Shown one piece after another: positions 44,141-54,558 of a stretch of 64,000 nucleotides of DNA. Each line of letters begins with the position of its first letter. Position 1 is the stretch's first letter. The position numbers and the translations under genes were made by a program. The notes beneath the pieces were generated by a model. It searched no databases and was not told the origin of the DNA. It worked only from the letters and a program-made list of their open reading frames with translations. The stretch lies in the NCBI RefSeq assembly GCF_001712755.1, contig NZ_MDKC01000002.1, forward strand, positions 358,037 to 422,036. The letters are read 5' to 3'. Origin of the DNA: Gottfriedia luciferensis (GTDB lineage Bacteria; Bacillota; Bacilli; Bacillales; Bacillaceae_G).

Positions 44141-44169
44141 AAAGAACTGAAGCTTTACTTCAGTTCTTT
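44141..44169. terminator. Bidirectional terminator
   Basis: AAAGAACTGAAG pairs perfectly with CTTCAGTTCTTT between convergent genes. Confidence 0.88.
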
Positions 44170-44182
44170 AAAATAGATTTAA

Positions 44183-44599
44183 TTAGTAGATCATTATATC
44201 TCTGATTTCTTTCGTTATTCGTTCGATTTGACCTTGAAACATCATAGAAGGTATGAAAATAGATTCTTCGGGATGATTAATTACTAAATAAGCACTATGT
44301 GAGGGTGTTTCTTTATAGCGATATTGTAAATTAACACGTGTAATATGATGAGCGGGTATCGTTCGCTTAAAACCCCAATGTTCGTATGTAACACCGTAAT
44401 CGTTTATTCTAATAATCATACTACGAGTATAGCCAATATAAGCTAGAAAGATTAAGAATACCATAGTCATGATCATATATGACTTAATCGTAATAGGAAA
44501 TCCATGCCTTTGTACATAAAATATAAAAGTGATTAAACAAATCGTAAACAATATTGCAACTAAAAAATTGGAAAGCCTTCCACTACTTCTAAATTCCAC
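44183..44599 (-). CDS. Membrane protein with a bacterial PH-like domain
   Basis: 138 residues: two N-terminal helices (FLVAILFTICLITFIFYV and YMIMTMVFLIFLAYIGYT), then a short beta-rich domain (IRINDYGVTYEHWGFKRTIPAHHITRVNLQYR) and a C-terminal helix, the layout of bPH proteins. GTG start with AGAGGTG upstream. Single gene of unknown role. Confidence 0.75.
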   Translation of the reverse strand: MEFRSSGRLSNFLVAILFTICLITFIFYVQRHGFPITIKSYMIMTMVFLIFLAYIGYTRSMIIRINDYGVTYEHWGFKRTIPAHHITRVNLQYRYKETPSHSAYLVINHPEESIFIPSMMFQGQIERITKEIRDIMIY

Positions 44600-44771
44600 T
44601 ATTGATACACCTCTTTCATATTAATATAGTTTCGACTAAAAACTTTAACTATTAACATTTGGATGATCTCTTTTAGTATGAATCAATCTATTTTCAATAA
44701 TCAGGCTTATCCAATCTAATAACACAAATAATCTATCTTCCTATAAAAAAGAATACAAGTGTAAGGAGTTT

Positions 44772-45320
44772 ATGATGAAAATCCAACCTCAGAAATTTAC
44801 GATAAATGGACTACAATTTATTATTAGACATGCAGTACTTACTGACGCTAAACAATTATCTAGTTTGAGAGTACAAATTGACGGGGAAACAGAAAATTTA
44901 GACAGAGAAGCCGGGGAAGCATTTATTGATCCAAAAGGCTTTGAACAATTAATTATCTCAGATACAGAAACGATTAATAATTTATTTTTAGTAGCAGAAG
45001 TTGAAGATAAAATAATAGGTTTTTCTAGATGTGAAGGTAATGAATTAAAAAGACTTTCTCATAAAGTAGAGTTTGGAGTTTGCGTCTTAAAAGAATTTTG
45101 GGGATACGGAATCGGTAAAAATCTTTTAAAACGATCAATTTCTTGGGCGGATGCAAATGATCTCCATAAAATGAATTTGAGTGTTTTAGAAACGAATGAA
45201 AATGCAATTAAACTTTATAAAAAGTTAGGCTTTGAAGTTGAAGGTGTTTTAAAAAACGATAAGGTACTTTCTGATGGGAAATATTATAATTCGATTTTAA
45301 TGGGTAGATTTAATAAATGA
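44772..45320 (+). CDS. GNAT-family N-acetyltransferase
   Basis: 182 residues. The acetyl-CoA motif is KEFWGYGIGKNLLKRSISWA; it is followed by the strand-helix LSVLETNENAIKLYKKLGFEVEG. Relatives acetylate amino acids or antibiotics. AAGGAG precedes ATG. Single gene. Confidence 0.9.
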   Translation: MMKIQPQKFTINGLQFIIRHAVLTDAKQLSSLRVQIDGETENLDREAGEAFIDPKGFEQLIISDTETINNLFLVAEVEDKIIGFSRCEGNELKRLSHKVEFGVCVLKEFWGYGIGKNLLKRSISWADANDLHKMNLSVLETNENAIKLYKKLGFEVEGVLKNDKVLSDGKYYNSILMGRFNK

Positions 45321-45478
45321 ATGTTCATTAAAAAGAGTCAGTTAATGCGTCTCCTTTTACAACCATTTGATAAATTAAATTAATAGCTAAGTATTATAAG
45401 AGAGGCTAAAATAAAGACATTTTCAATATTATAAAATGAATTTTCTGAAAAATCTAGTGTTTTATGCGTTTACTTGGA

Positions 45479-45595
45479 TTAGAGAAATTAGATAACCCTC
45501 TTTTAAATATAAAAACTTTTTGGAGTCCTTTATACGGACAAGTAACCGATAAATTTGGAGTTACATGGTAGGTTTCAACACAGTCAGTTCAATAG
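45479..45595 (+). pseudogene. Remnant of a PhnB-like (VOC) protein
   Basis: The frame reads ...NPLLNIKTFWSPLYGQVTDK, then FGVTW, a TAG at 45569-45571, then VSTQSVQ and a second stop at 45593. Intact PhnB-like proteins end with FW(G/A)xLYG...TDKFGVxWMV, so TAG replaces a sense codon or is a deletion scar. No start codon or N-terminal half remains. It shows decay in the 45.3-45.9 kb gap, otherwise free of genes. Confidence 0.55.
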
Positions 45596-45675
45596 ATGAA
45601 AGATGCTTTCTGGATAACGAATAAATCCGGTAGAATGTGGGGTAACCCTTAAGACTGACACAAATTAGTTTAACG

Positions 45676-45710
45676 AAAAGAGTTACTTTTGTGACTCTTT
45701 TTTTATTTTT
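45676..45710 (+). terminator. Terminator-like hairpin
   Basis: AAAGAGTTAC pairs with GTGACTCTTT, one mismatch, then TTTTTATTTTT. Probably the surviving terminator of the decayed gene. Confidence 0.75.
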
Positions 45711-45887
45711 GTATCTTTAATCATTAAATTTCCTGCCTATAAAATCAATTACTTTTAAAAATGAAAATAAAAACCTTTTTATCTTCCATTTTTCAAGTAT
45801 AATGAATCATACTCAATAAATGAATATGATTTTTCTTAGAGAGAATTCTATACATATATCGAAAAAAACATAAAACGAGGTTAAGAA

Positions 45888-47333
45888 ATGACTAAAAGAA
45901 GTTATGCGGACTATCATCTAAGTGATGAAATTAAAAGAGCACTTGCTGTATTAAAATACGAAACTCCAACTGAAGTTCAAAGAGAAGTTATACCATTGGC
46001 AATGGAAAATCAAGATTTAGTCGTAAAATCTCAAACAGGAAGTGGCAAAACGGCTTCTTATAGTATTCCTGTTTGCGAAATGATCGAATGGGAGGAAAAA
46101 AAACCACAGGTTTTAATTTTAACTCCAACTAGAGAGCTTGCGGCTCAAGTCCGTGAAGATATTACGAATATTGGAAGATTTAAACGCATAAAAGCGGTGG
46201 CCGTATATGGAAAAGAACCGTTTACGAAACAAAAGGTAGAATTGGAACAAAAAACACATGTTGTAGTTGGTACACCTGGAAGGGTTATGGACCATATTCA
46301 ACGAGAGACACTCGATCTAGATCAAATAAAATATCTTATCATCGATGAAGCTGATGAGATGCTTAATAGAGGTTTTATCGATGAGGTAGAAGCGATCATT
46401 AATCAGCTTCCTTTAAATCGGGTAACGATGGTTTTTTCTGCAACCTTACCTAAAGATGTTGAAAATCTCTGTCATGAATATATGAAAGATCCGATTCATA
46501 TTGAGATTGAATCAACGGGTGTAACAGCCGATACAATTGAACACTTTTTAATAGAAGTGAAAGAGGAAGAAAAGATTCAACTCCTTAAAGACATTACTGT
46601 TGTAGAAAACCCAGATAGCTGCCTAATTTTTTGCCGAACGAAAGAAAATGTAGATACTGTGTATAGTGAACTGGAAAAAGCTAATTATTCATGTGAAAGA
46701 CTCCATGGGGGACTGGAACAAGAAGACCGTTTTGCTGTAATGGAAGGATTTAAAATAGGGAACTTCCGCTATCTAGTAGCAACCGATGTAGCTGCAAGAG
46801 GTATTGATATTGATAATGTAACGTTAGTCATTAACTATGACGTTCCTATGGAAAAAGAGAGCTATGTGCATCGTACTGGAAGAACCGGCCGTGCCGGAAA
46901 TAAGGGTAAAGCAATTACGTTTTCAACACGTTTTGAAGGAAAGTTTGTTAAAGCAATTGAGAATTATATCGGCTTTGAAATACCTAAAATAGAAGCACCT
47001 AGTCAACAAGAGGTGGTTGGTGGAAAAGCTATATTTGAAGAAAAACTTAACAGCAGGCGAATTGTAAGAAATAATAAAACAGCCCGAATTAACCAAGATA
47101 TTATGAAACTTCATTTCAGTGGCGGAAAAAAGAAAAAAATTCGTGCAGTTGATTTTGTTGGAACAATCGCAAAAATCCCTGGAGTGTCAGTAGATGATAT
47201 TGGTATAATAACTATTCATGATCAGATGTCCTATGTTGATATTCTGAATGGAAAAGGGTCACTAGTTTTACAAGCCATGGAGAACGCGACGGTCAAAGGA
47301 AAAAAATTAAAAGTGAGTAAAGCAATTAAATAA
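45888..47333 (+). CDS. DEAD-box RNA helicase, DbpA/YxiN type
   Basis: 481 residues. Helicase motifs: [11 protein letters not shown] (I), PTRELAAQ (Ia), VGTPGRVMD (Ib), DEADEML (II), SATLP (III), [10 protein letters not shown] (VI). The C-terminal domain (about 400-480: [22 protein letters not shown]) matches the DbpA RNA-binding domain, which recognises hairpin 92 of 23S rRNA. By family it acts in large-subunit assembly. GAGGTTAAG precedes ATG. Confidence 0.93.
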   Translation: MTKRSYADYHLSDEIKRALAVLKYETPTEVQREVIPLAMENQDLVVKSQTGSGKTASYSIPVCEMIEWEEKKPQVLILTPTRELAAQVREDITNIGRFKRIKAVAVYGKEPFTKQKVELEQKTHVVVGTPGRVMDHIQRETLDLDQIKYLIIDEADEMLNRGFIDEVEAIINQLPLNRVTMVFSATLPKDVENLCHEYMKDPIHIEIESTGVTADTIEHFLIEVKEEEKIQLLKDITVVENPDSCLIFCRTKENVDTVYSELEKANYSCERLHGGLEQEDRFAVMEGFKIGNFRYLVATDVAARGIDIDNVTLVINYDVPMEKESYVHRTGRTGRAGNKGKAITFSTRFEGKFVKAIENYIGFEIPKIEAPSQQEVVGGKAIFEEKLNSRRIVRNNKTARINQDIMKLHFSGGKKKKIRAVDFVGTIAKIPGVSVDDIGIITIHDQMSYVDILNGKGSLVLQAMENATVKGKKLKVSKAIK

Positions 47334-47417
47334 TGAAGGATTAGTACTTACTTATAGTGAAATAGGGTACAGATTTAATCTAAGTATTATTCAATACTTA
47401 CATGCTTAAGTTACTGT

Positions 47418-47470
47418 AGAACCAAAAAAAGTCGATTTTCCCACCAACGGAAATCGACTTTTTTGGTTCT
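47418..47470. terminator. Very strong bidirectional terminator
   Basis: AGAACCAAAAAAAGTCGATTT pairs with the complementary right arm ending TTTTTTGGTTCT, a stem of about 20 bp between convergent genes. Confidence 0.92.
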
Positions 47471-47527
47471 ACATTTATATTCAATAATTTGTGAAAAGGC
47501 AGGCGCTATTTTAAAATCCATTTAATT

Positions 47528-48238
47528 TTATAAACAAGCTTCTAATGCAAGTTTCATCATTTTATCGAATGAAGTTTGTCTAGCTTCAGCGCTTATCTCT
47601 TCATGTGTAACTAAAGAATCTGAAATAGTAAGTAAACAAGCTGCATTCTTTCCTAATACTTTCGCATTATGGAATAGTGCATAGCTTTCCATTTCTGTAC
47701 AAATACAATTATGTTCTTTATAAAAATCAACAAAATTTGGAACTGAACTTTCATAATAAAATACATCACTAGAATGTATTCTTCCTTTAACAATCGGAGT
47801 ATTAATCTGTTTTGCAGTTTCTTCAATATTGCTTGTTAATGATTCGCAAGGATACTGAATGTCACTTTCTACGCCTGCTTGAGTCTTTGCAAATGTAGAT
47901 TGACTCCAAGCACTATCTACAAGCACAATATCGTGAATATTAAGTTCATCTGTATAAGCTCCTGCACTACCAACTCGGATAATATTTTCAACATCATAAA
48001 ATTTATATAATTCGTATGAATAAATTCCAATACTTGGCATCCCCATACCAGATCCCATTACTGATATTTGTTTTCCTTTATAAGTTCCTGTATAGCCAAA
48101 CATATTACGTACTGTATTAAATTGCACTGGGTTTTCTAGATAATTTTCTGCAATATATTTTGCACGTAATGGATCCCCTGGCATTAAAACTGTTTTTGCA
48201 ATTTCTCCTGATTTGGCTGTATTATGTGGCGTTGTCAT
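47528..48238 (-). CDS. deoD: Purine-nucleoside phosphorylase DeoD
   Basis: 236 residues, standard for the hexameric PNP. Motifs: MPGDPLRAKYIAENYL, MGSGMGMPSIGIYSYEL, VGSAGAY and CTEMESYALF (nucleoside-binding Glu/Met/Glu), ending with the ISDSLVTHEEISAEARQ catalytic Asp region. Cleaves purine nucleosides with phosphate. The long gap upstream (48239-48633) was checked for a purine riboswitch; no conserved core was found. Divergent from the GntR gene. Confidence 0.95.
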   Translation of the reverse strand: MTTPHNTAKSGEIAKTVLMPGDPLRAKYIAENYLENPVQFNTVRNMFGYTGTYKGKQISVMGSGMGMPSIGIYSYELYKFYDVENIIRVGSAGAYTDELNIHDIVLVDSAWSQSTFAKTQAGVESDIQYPCESLTSNIEETAKQINTPIVKGRIHSSDVFYYESSVPNFVDFYKEHNCICTEMESYALFHNAKVLGKNAACLLTISDSLVTHEEISAEARQTSFDKMMKLALEACL

Positions 48239-48633
48239 AGTTTTTTCTCTCCATTTCTTTTCTAATAATTTATTTAACTAATCTATACAACTTATATTCT
48301 TACTCATTTCACATGTTCATACTTCTTAACATTATCATTCTTTCCTAATATGTTTCCGTTTACAAAATAAAACAAAACAACATAATCAAAATAATGTTAA
48401 ATTAATACTACGAAGTATAGTTGTATAAGTAGTTGTCTATTTTACTTCAACTAAATTATATTTCAACAAAATAGATAAATCAATAGCAACTTAAACAGAC
48501 CCAAAATTTATATTAAAAAAATTCTAGGAAGTTTATTTAAAAGAAAAAATGATCAGGTTTGCCGTTCGCACTTTTAACAGACAAGTTTGCGAATAATCCA
48601 TAACCCGATATAATAATGATAAGGAGTGTTGTT

Positions 48634-49368
48634 ATGTCCGTTGAAAATAAAAAAAAATTGCCACTATACGTAGGGGTTTATGAAAAATTATTTAAATTAA
48701 TTAATGAGGGAGTCTATCCGATTGGAAGTAAGCTTCCTTCTGAACCAGAACTTTCTAAGATGATGAATGTAAGCAGAATGACGCTAAGACAAGGATTGGG
48801 TTTACTAAAAGAGGACGGTTATATTGAAACAATCCATGGACAAGGTAACTTTATAAAACAAAATGTGAATTTAAGAAGTGCCGGATTAGAAAAAATAGAT
48901 AATACAGTTTATCAATGCTGCACAGAAACAATTGATGATGTAGATGCTTATTTAGAAGTTAGTTTTTCGGATGATTATGAATATGTTAAAAAAATTTTTA
49001 ATCAAGATTCTGCAGTGTTAATCAGGTTTAATAGATGGTACAAAGCTAAAAGTAAAATTGTCGCACATGCTTATACTATGTTCCCAAGTGAGACTGCTTC
49101 CTTATATCAAATGAATCTAGGCGACCATCTGGGTGTACTAAAAATACTTGAAGAAGATATTTATAAGTTAATACACTCATCAACAATCGAAATAAAATTT
49201 ACAGAATCAGTCCTTCCTTCTTCAAACCATGAATTACGTTCAACGAATAATTTATTCGTTTTACTAATTGAAAATCTATATGACTCAATGGGGAATATTG
49301 TGCTTAAAAATAAGATCTATATCCCAATCGAACTTAGCTCAATAAAAATAAATCGTATAAACAAATAG
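48634..49368 (+). CDS. GntR/HutC-family regulator
   Basis: 244 residues. N-terminal winged helix (IGSKLPSEPELSKMMNVSRMTLRQGLGLLKEDGYIETIHGQGNFI) and a C-terminal UTRA ligand-binding domain. ATG 48634 has AAGGAG upstream; an ATG at 48616 precedes the ribosome site and is rejected. Adjacent to divergent deoD, so control of nucleoside use is possible, but no operator is clear. Confidence 0.9.
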   Translation: MSVENKKKLPLYVGVYEKLFKLINEGVYPIGSKLPSEPELSKMMNVSRMTLRQGLGLLKEDGYIETIHGQGNFIKQNVNLRSAGLEKIDNTVYQCCTETIDDVDAYLEVSFSDDYEYVKKIFNQDSAVLIRFNRWYKAKSKIVAHAYTMFPSETASLYQMNLGDHLGVLKILEEDIYKLIHSSTIEIKFTESVLPSSNHELRSTNNLFVLLIENLYDSMGNIVLKNKIYIPIELSSIKINRINK

Positions 49369-49538
49369 TGGAAAGTGCATTGAATTTTTATAGAAAGAAA
49401 TGTTAACTAGACGAGTATGTCAGTTTTTAGTTGAGAATTTTAATTACATAAGATTTTGCTCATCCAATCAATTTTGAATCAAATTATGAACATTTCAGCA
49501 AACTATATCATATTTAATTGATTTTAAAGGAGAGCAAT

Positions 49539-50330
49539 ATGATTAAACTTGTATTAATCAGACACGGGCAAAGTTTATGGAATGTTGAAAATCGGTTCAC
49601 AGGTTGGACAGATGTTGATTTAACGAAGAGCGGACTTTCTGAGGCAAGAGAAGCAGGTATTATTTTAAGAAAAAACGGATTTACATTTGATGTTGCCTAT
49701 ACATCGGTACTAAAAAGAGCAATTCGTACGTTATGGATTATATTAAATGAGATTGATATGATGTGGATTCCAGTACATAAAACTTGGAGATTAAATGAAC
49801 GACATTACGGTTCACTTCAAGGACTGAATAAATCCGAAACAGCTAAAAAATATGGTGAAGAACAGGTTAATATTTGGCGAAGATCTATGAATGTTAGACC
49901 ACCTGCTCTAGAACCAGATGATCCAAGATATGAAATAAATGAATCTCGTTATAAAAACTTGTTAAAAGATGAATTCCCGCTTACCGAAAATCTGGAAGAT
50001 ACAGAAAAAAGAGTTTTAAAATATTGGGACGAAGAAATTGCACCAGCTTTGAAAACTGGCAAAAAGGTTATTATTTCTGCACATGGTAATACGTTGAGGG
50101 GGATCGTACAATATTTAGATCAAGTCTCAGCTGACGGAATTGCTTCGCTAAATATTCCAACAAGTATTCCTTTAGTTTATGAATTAAATGACGAACTGAA
50201 GCCAATTCGACATTACTATTTAGGTATGGATGGAGAACTTCCACCCGATGTAATCCCAAAACATATCCCTAGCGAATTACTAGACAAATTTGATGATGAA
50301 CATCCAAATATAACAATACAAGATGATTAA
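49539..50330 (+). CDS. gpmA: 2,3-bisphosphoglycerate-dependent phosphoglycerate mutase
   Basis: 263 residues, slightly long for the family (about 228-250). [10 protein letters not shown] carries the phospho-acceptor His and Arg; [25 protein letters not shown] (catalytic Glu) and the second active-site His in SAHGNTLRG are all present. Interconverts 2- and 3-phosphoglycerate. Bacillus normally relies on the cofactor-independent GpmI, so this is probably a second enzyme or a phosphatase-like relative. ATG 49539 with AAAGGAGAG upstream. Confidence 0.9.
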   Translation: MIKLVLIRHGQSLWNVENRFTGWTDVDLTKSGLSEAREAGIILRKNGFTFDVAYTSVLKRAIRTLWIILNEIDMMWIPVHKTWRLNERHYGSLQGLNKSETAKKYGEEQVNIWRRSMNVRPPALEPDDPRYEINESRYKNLLKDEFPLTENLEDTEKRVLKYWDEEIAPALKTGKKVIISAHGNTLRGIVQYLDQVSADGIASLNIPTSIPLVYELNDELKPIRHYYLGMDGELPPDVIPKHIPSELLDKFDDEHPNITIQDD

Positions 50331-50338
50331 AATAGAAA

Positions 50339-50375
50339 AAGGATGGGTTTAGCAATCGTGCTTCCCATCCTTATC
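50339..50375. terminator. Bidirectional terminator
   Basis: AAGGATGGG pairs perfectly with CCCATCCTT between convergent genes. Confidence 0.85.
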
Positions 50376-50376
50376 A

Positions 50377-51726
50377 TTATGCTTCAGATAACTTTATTTT
50401 TTTTATTTGTAATTGTACTAATCGGAAAGATAATGTTAGTGCAGACACTCCTAAACCGACGATTAAACCAACCCAATATCCTTTTGCACCAAGATGAGTA
50501 TTAGAAAGTGCATACCCAACTGGTAATGCGATTACCCAATAAGCTAAAATCATCATAATTAACGTGGCATTCACATCTTTATAACCTCTTAATGCACCTT
50601 GGATTGGTGCTGCAATTGCATCAAATAGTTGGAACATGACTGCAAAGATTAAGAATCCGCCAGCCAAAATTTGGACAGATGGGTCATTTGTATACCATCC
50701 AGCTACATCATATCGGAATAAATAGATGATGATCCCAAAAAATGAAGCAATTGAAACTGCCATTACTAAACCAATTTTGCTATATTCTTTTGCATTTTGA
50801 AACTCTTTCGCACCAACTTCATAGCCAACAGCAATTGTTAAAGCCATCGAAATACTTAATGGAACCATATAGAGTAGACTTGCAAAATTCATTGCCACTG
50901 TATGTGCAGCAATCGTTTCAGTATCAAATTCACTTAATAATAATGTTACGACCGAGAACACACTTACTTCAAAAAAGATACTAAGTCCAATTGGAACTCC
51001 TAATTTTAAAATACTTTTCCAAGTTGTAAATGAAATTGGAGGAAGTTTTTTAAAAAGATTAAAGCCGCTAAATGGCTTTTTAGTTTTAATAATATAGAAA
51101 GCAATTCCAAAAATAATCCAATACGTTATTGCAGATGCTACACCAGAACCTACTCCACCTAAACGTGGAAGACCAGCTTTACCAAAGATAAGGAAATAGT
51201 TCAAAATTACGTTAACTGGTACTGAAATAACCGTAATGATCATAGTAGTTCTTGTTTTACCTAAACCATCAATAAACTGACGAATGACTGTATATAGGAA
51301 TAAAGGTAAAATTCCAAATGATAATGCGAATAAGAAATGAAGAGCAACACGATGAACTTTCGGATCAAGATTCATATGATTTAAGATTGGATGAATTGAA
51401 AATATACCAATAATAATAATGACAACTGCAATAATCCCAGCCAAATAAAGTGCCTGCGTAACAAGAGGCGTTATTTTTCCATCCTGTTTTGCACCATTTA
51501 AATTGGCAACCATTGTTGTAATTGCGACTAAAATGCCAGTTAACCCTGTACTAATTGGAGTCCAAATACTAACACCAATCGCAACCCCTGCTAAATCCCC
51601 TGGACTACTATTTCCAGACATAATTGTATCAAAAAATGACATCGAAAATAATGTCACTTGAGTGATTAAAATTGGAAGTAGTAGTTTAAAAAAGCGTGAT
51701 ATTTTATCCGTTTTAGTAGTATTCAA
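50377..51726 (-). CDS. MATE-family efflux protein
   Basis: 449 residues with twelve hydrophobic helices. The N-terminal half has FSMSFFDTIMSGNSSPGDLAGVAIG and the second half the repeated VFSVVTLLLSEFDTETIAAHTVA, as in NorM-type sodium- or proton-coupled drug exporters. Internal charged loop GGAxxDxxQ-like (FDAIAAPIQGALRGYKD). AGGAGGTCG precedes ATG. Confidence 0.92.
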   Translation of the reverse strand: MNTTKTDKISRFFKLLLPILITQVTLFSMSFFDTIMSGNSSPGDLAGVAIGVSIWTPISTGLTGILVAITTMVANLNGAKQDGKITPLVTQALYLAGIIAVVIIIIGIFSIHPILNHMNLDPKVHRVALHFLFALSFGILPLFLYTVIRQFIDGLGKTRTTMIITVISVPVNVILNYFLIFGKAGLPRLGGVGSGVASAITYWIIFGIAFYIIKTKKPFSGFNLFKKLPPISFTTWKSILKLGVPIGLSIFFEVSVFSVVTLLLSEFDTETIAAHTVAMNFASLLYMVPLSISMALTIAVGYEVGAKEFQNAKEYSKIGLVMAVSIASFFGIIIYLFRYDVAGWYTNDPSVQILAGGFLIFAVMFQLFDAIAAPIQGALRGYKDVNATLIMMILAYWVIALPVGYALSNTHLGAKGYWVGLIVGLGVSALTLSFRLVQLQIKKIKLSEA

Positions 51727-51833
51727 TTTATCGACCTCCTAAACAAACACTTTTACAATTGTATCATGTTTTGGTTTAATAGCTATAATGAAATTATTCG
51801 GATAAATATTTTATAAAGAAAGTTGGTCTTAGA

Positions 51834-52526
51834 TTGGGAAATCAAGTTGTTATCATAACAGGCGCAGGAAGTGGATTAGGCGCGTCATTAGCTAAAAAGT
51901 ATTCTGAAAATGGAGCTCACATTTGTTTGTTAGGAAGAACTGAAAATAAACTTAGAGAAATTGGTAAACAATTACCTAACAATTATTCAATACATACTGT
52001 AGATGTTTCAGAACATGAAGATGTAAAAAGAGTTTTCGATACAATCATTCAAACATATGGAAAAGTTGATTTATTATTTAATAATGCAGGTGTTGGAATT
52101 TTTGATCTTGCAGAAGAATTAACTGAGGAAGCAGTACATAAGATGATTGACATTAACTTAAAGGGAACTATTTTCTGTTCACAAGAAGTTTTAAAACAAA
52201 TGAAAAAACAAGATAATGGAACAATCGTCAATATTGTTTCTACTGCAGGTCTAATTGGAAAAGCAACCGAATCAGTTTATTGTGCAAGTAAGTTCGGAGT
52301 TAAAGGCTTTACCGAAAGTTTGGTGGTCGAATTAACCGGAACACCAATTTCAGTATTTGCAGCATATATGGGTGGAATGAATACAGACTTTTGGGCCGGT
52401 ATTTTTGATGAAGATAAAACTTCAAAAATGATGAATCCTGACGATATAGCTGAAATTATTATTGAAAATATAAAACCGCGTAAAAATATAGCCATACCTG
52501 AAATTATTATAAAAAACATAAAATAA
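51834..52526 (+). CDS. Short-chain dehydrogenase/reductase (SDR)
   Basis: 230 residues. TGAGSGLG (cofactor loop, residues 9-16), NNAGVG, catalytic Ser in VSTAGLIG and YCASKFG with catalytic Tyr/Lys. The pattern fits an NADP-preferring oxidoreductase. TTG start with a weak ribosome site. It is followed by a small ORF; no substrate prediction. Confidence 0.9.
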   Translation: MGNQVVIITGAGSGLGASLAKKYSENGAHICLLGRTENKLREIGKQLPNNYSIHTVDVSEHEDVKRVFDTIIQTYGKVDLLFNNAGVGIFDLAEELTEEAVHKMIDINLKGTIFCSQEVLKQMKKQDNGTIVNIVSTAGLIGKATESVYCASKFGVKGFTESLVVELTGTPISVFAAYMGGMNTDFWAGIFDEDKTSKMMNPDDIAEIIIENIKPRKNIAIPEIIIKNIK

Positions 52527-52593
52527 GTATTAACTAAGCCGTCTTTTACACAAACTAAATCCAAATCATTAAGGACTAAGTGAGGTATAAGAG

Positions 52594-52755
52594 ATGAGCA
52601 AATCAAAAAAGAACAAATCAATCGATTCGAATCAAAATAATTTTGATGAATTATTACTTGAAGATCTTAATACTGCAGATGATATTCCAATTGATTGGTT
52701 ACCAAAAACTGAACCGATTACGGAATCAATGTCATATAAAAATGATGAAGATTAA
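52594..52755 (+). CDS. Small acidic hypothetical protein (53 aa)
   Basis: A 53-codon frame: basic start (MSKSKKNKSID), then an acidic, Asn/Asp-rich body (DELLLEDLNTADDIPIDWLP). GTGAGGTATAAGAG precedes ATG. Hydrophilic throughout. No recognised family; it follows the SDR gene by 67 bases. Confidence 0.6.
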   Translation: MSKSKKNKSIDSNQNNFDELLLEDLNTADDIPIDWLPKTEPITESMSYKNDED

Positions 52756-52884
52756 TTAGATTGTTGTTTAAAAAGACTTGCTGCTTGTTAGCAAAAGGAT
52801 GAATAGGCTTAGTGACATGGAAATTAAGCGCTTTCAATTAGTCTCATTGGCATGTTTTTTTGACTTTGTCAGCAAACTGTAAAG

Positions 52885-52911
52885 AATAGCCATTTTGGCT
52901 ATTTTTTTTTA
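52885..52911 (+). terminator. Rho-independent terminator
   Basis: AATAGCC pairs with GGCTATT around ATTTT, followed by TTTTTTTT. Confidence 0.85.
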
Positions 52912-53014
52912 TTTTGATATGGTATTATTATTGAAGCGTTTTATATTAAAGCCAATTCCTGGCATTAAAATACATAAAAAAATGAAAAACAAGATATAGT
53001 TAGGAGAATTTTTG

Positions 53015-53947
53015 ATGGAAAAAGTACTAGTTTTTGGTCACAAGAACCCAGACACAGATACAATTTGCTCTGCAATTGCATATGCAGAATTAAAAAAGGC
53101 TTTAGGTGAAAATGCTGAAGCAATTCGTTTAGGTGAAGTAAGTGCAGAAACACAATTTGCACTTGATACATTTAAATCTGAAGCACCACGCTTAGTAGTA
53201 AAAGTTGCAGCTGAAACAAATAATGTTATTTTAGTTGATCATAATGAACGTCAACAAAGTGCTGATGATATCGAACAAGTTCGTGTACTTGAAGTTATTG
53301 ATCATCACCGTATTGCTAATTTTGAAACTAGCGATCCATTATACTACCGTTGTGAGCCAGTTGGATGTACTGCTACAATTTTAAACAAATTGTATAAAGA
53401 AAATAATATCGAAATTAAGAAAGAAGTTGCTGGTTTAATGCTTTCAGCAATTATTTCTGATACTTTATTATTCAAATCTCCAACTTGTACTGATCAAGAT
53501 GTTGCTGCTGCAAAAGAACTTGCAGAAATCGCAGGAGTAAATGCAGAAGAATATGGTCTAGAAATGTTAAAAGCAGGTGCAAACTTAGCTGATAAATCTA
53601 TTGAGTCTTTAGTTTCACTTGATGCTAAAGAATTCCAAATGGGTAACTATAAAGTAGAAATTGCACAAGTAAACGCAGTTGATACTAATGACGTACTTTC
53701 TCGTCAAACTGAATTAGAAAATGTACTTGAAGGCATCGTAGCTAATAAAGGATTAGACTTATTCTTATTTGTTGTAACAGATATTTTAACAAACGACTCG
53801 ATCGCAGTTGCAAAAGGAACTGCTACTAATGCGGTAGAAAAAGCATACAATGTAACGTTAGAAAACAACACTGCTTTATTAAAAGGTGTTGTATCTCGTA
53901 AAAAACAAATCGTTCCAGTATTAACTGAAACATTTAATACACTTTAA
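53015..53947 (+). CDS. ppaC: Manganese-dependent inorganic pyrophosphatase
   Basis: 310 residues of family II (DHH). Metal ligands: [20 protein letters not shown] and the [12 protein letters not shown] segment; the C-terminal substrate-binding SRKKQIVP is present. Hydrolyses pyrophosphate from biosynthesis. ATG 53015 has GGAGAA upstream. Single gene with its own terminator. Confidence 0.96.
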   Translation: MEKVLVFGHKNPDTDTICSAIAYAELKKALGENAEAIRLGEVSAETQFALDTFKSEAPRLVVKVAAETNNVILVDHNERQQSADDIEQVRVLEVIDHHRIANFETSDPLYYRCEPVGCTATILNKLYKENNIEIKKEVAGLMLSAIISDTLLFKSPTCTDQDVAAAKELAEIAGVNAEEYGLEMLKAGANLADKSIESLVSLDAKEFQMGNYKVEIAQVNAVDTNDVLSRQTELENVLEGIVANKGLDLFLFVVTDILTNDSIAVAKGTATNAVEKAYNVTLENNTALLKGVVSRKKQIVPVLTETFNTL

Positions 53948-53957
53948 TTCGTAATTT

Positions 53958-53993
53958 AACAACAAAGTCTTTGAAAGGCTTTGTTGTTTTTTT
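53958..53993 (+). terminator. Rho-independent terminator of ppaC
   Basis: AACAACAAAG pairs with CTTTGTTGTT, followed by TTTTT. Confidence 0.88.
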
Positions 53994-54023
53994 ATAAAAA
54001 GTTAAAAAAATGGGGGATTTGAA

Positions 54024-54539
54024 ATGGAAAATTTAAAATATCCGATTGGCAGATTTACTTTACCATCAAGCTACACTCATCAACAACGTAAAGAATTTAT
54101 TAAAGTACTAAAAGATGCACCGATTAAATATAAAGAGGCAATCACATCCCTTACTGAAGAACAATTAAACACACCTTATCGTGAAGGTGGTTGGACACCA
54201 AAACAAGTTATTCATCATGTTGCTGATAGCCATATGAATAGCTTTATGAGAGTTAAACTAGCTTTAACTGAAGAAAATCCTACAATCAAAGCCTATGATG
54301 AAAATGCATGGATTTCATTAAGTGATTCGAATTTTGATTTTCATAGTTCTTTAAAAATAATCGAAGGTATTCACGAACGTTACGTAGTTTTACTTGAATC
54401 ACTAACAGAGGAAGAGTTTAATCGCACTTGTTATCACCCTGAACTTAAAATTAATATTAGTATAGATTTCATCTTAGCTTTATACGCTTGGCATAGCGAA
54501 CATCATTTGGCTCATATTTATTTAGTAATAAACAATTAA
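54024..54539 (+). CDS. YfiT-type DinB/bacillithiol-transferase-like protein
   Basis: 171 residues, matching YfiT. Metal ligands of the DinB fold: His in VIHHVADSH and the pair in LYAWHSEHHLAHI. The N terminus YPIGRFTLPSSYT is a YfiT signature. Members may transfer bacillithiol. GGGGG precedes ATG. The phosphatase gene begins 19 bases later, so they form an operon. Confidence 0.88.
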   Translation: MENLKYPIGRFTLPSSYTHQQRKEFIKVLKDAPIKYKEAITSLTEEQLNTPYREGGWTPKQVIHHVADSHMNSFMRVKLALTEENPTIKAYDENAWISLSDSNFDFHSSLKIIEGIHERYVVLLESLTEEEFNRTCYHPELKINISIDFILALYAWHSEHHLAHIYLVINN

Positions 54540-54558
54540 TAGTAAGGTGTGAAGAACA

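Noticed and set aside
48239..48633. Possible purine riboswitch before deoD
   Set aside because: I looked for the conserved purine-riboswitch core and P1 stem on the minus strand and saw neither; the region is just AT-rich.
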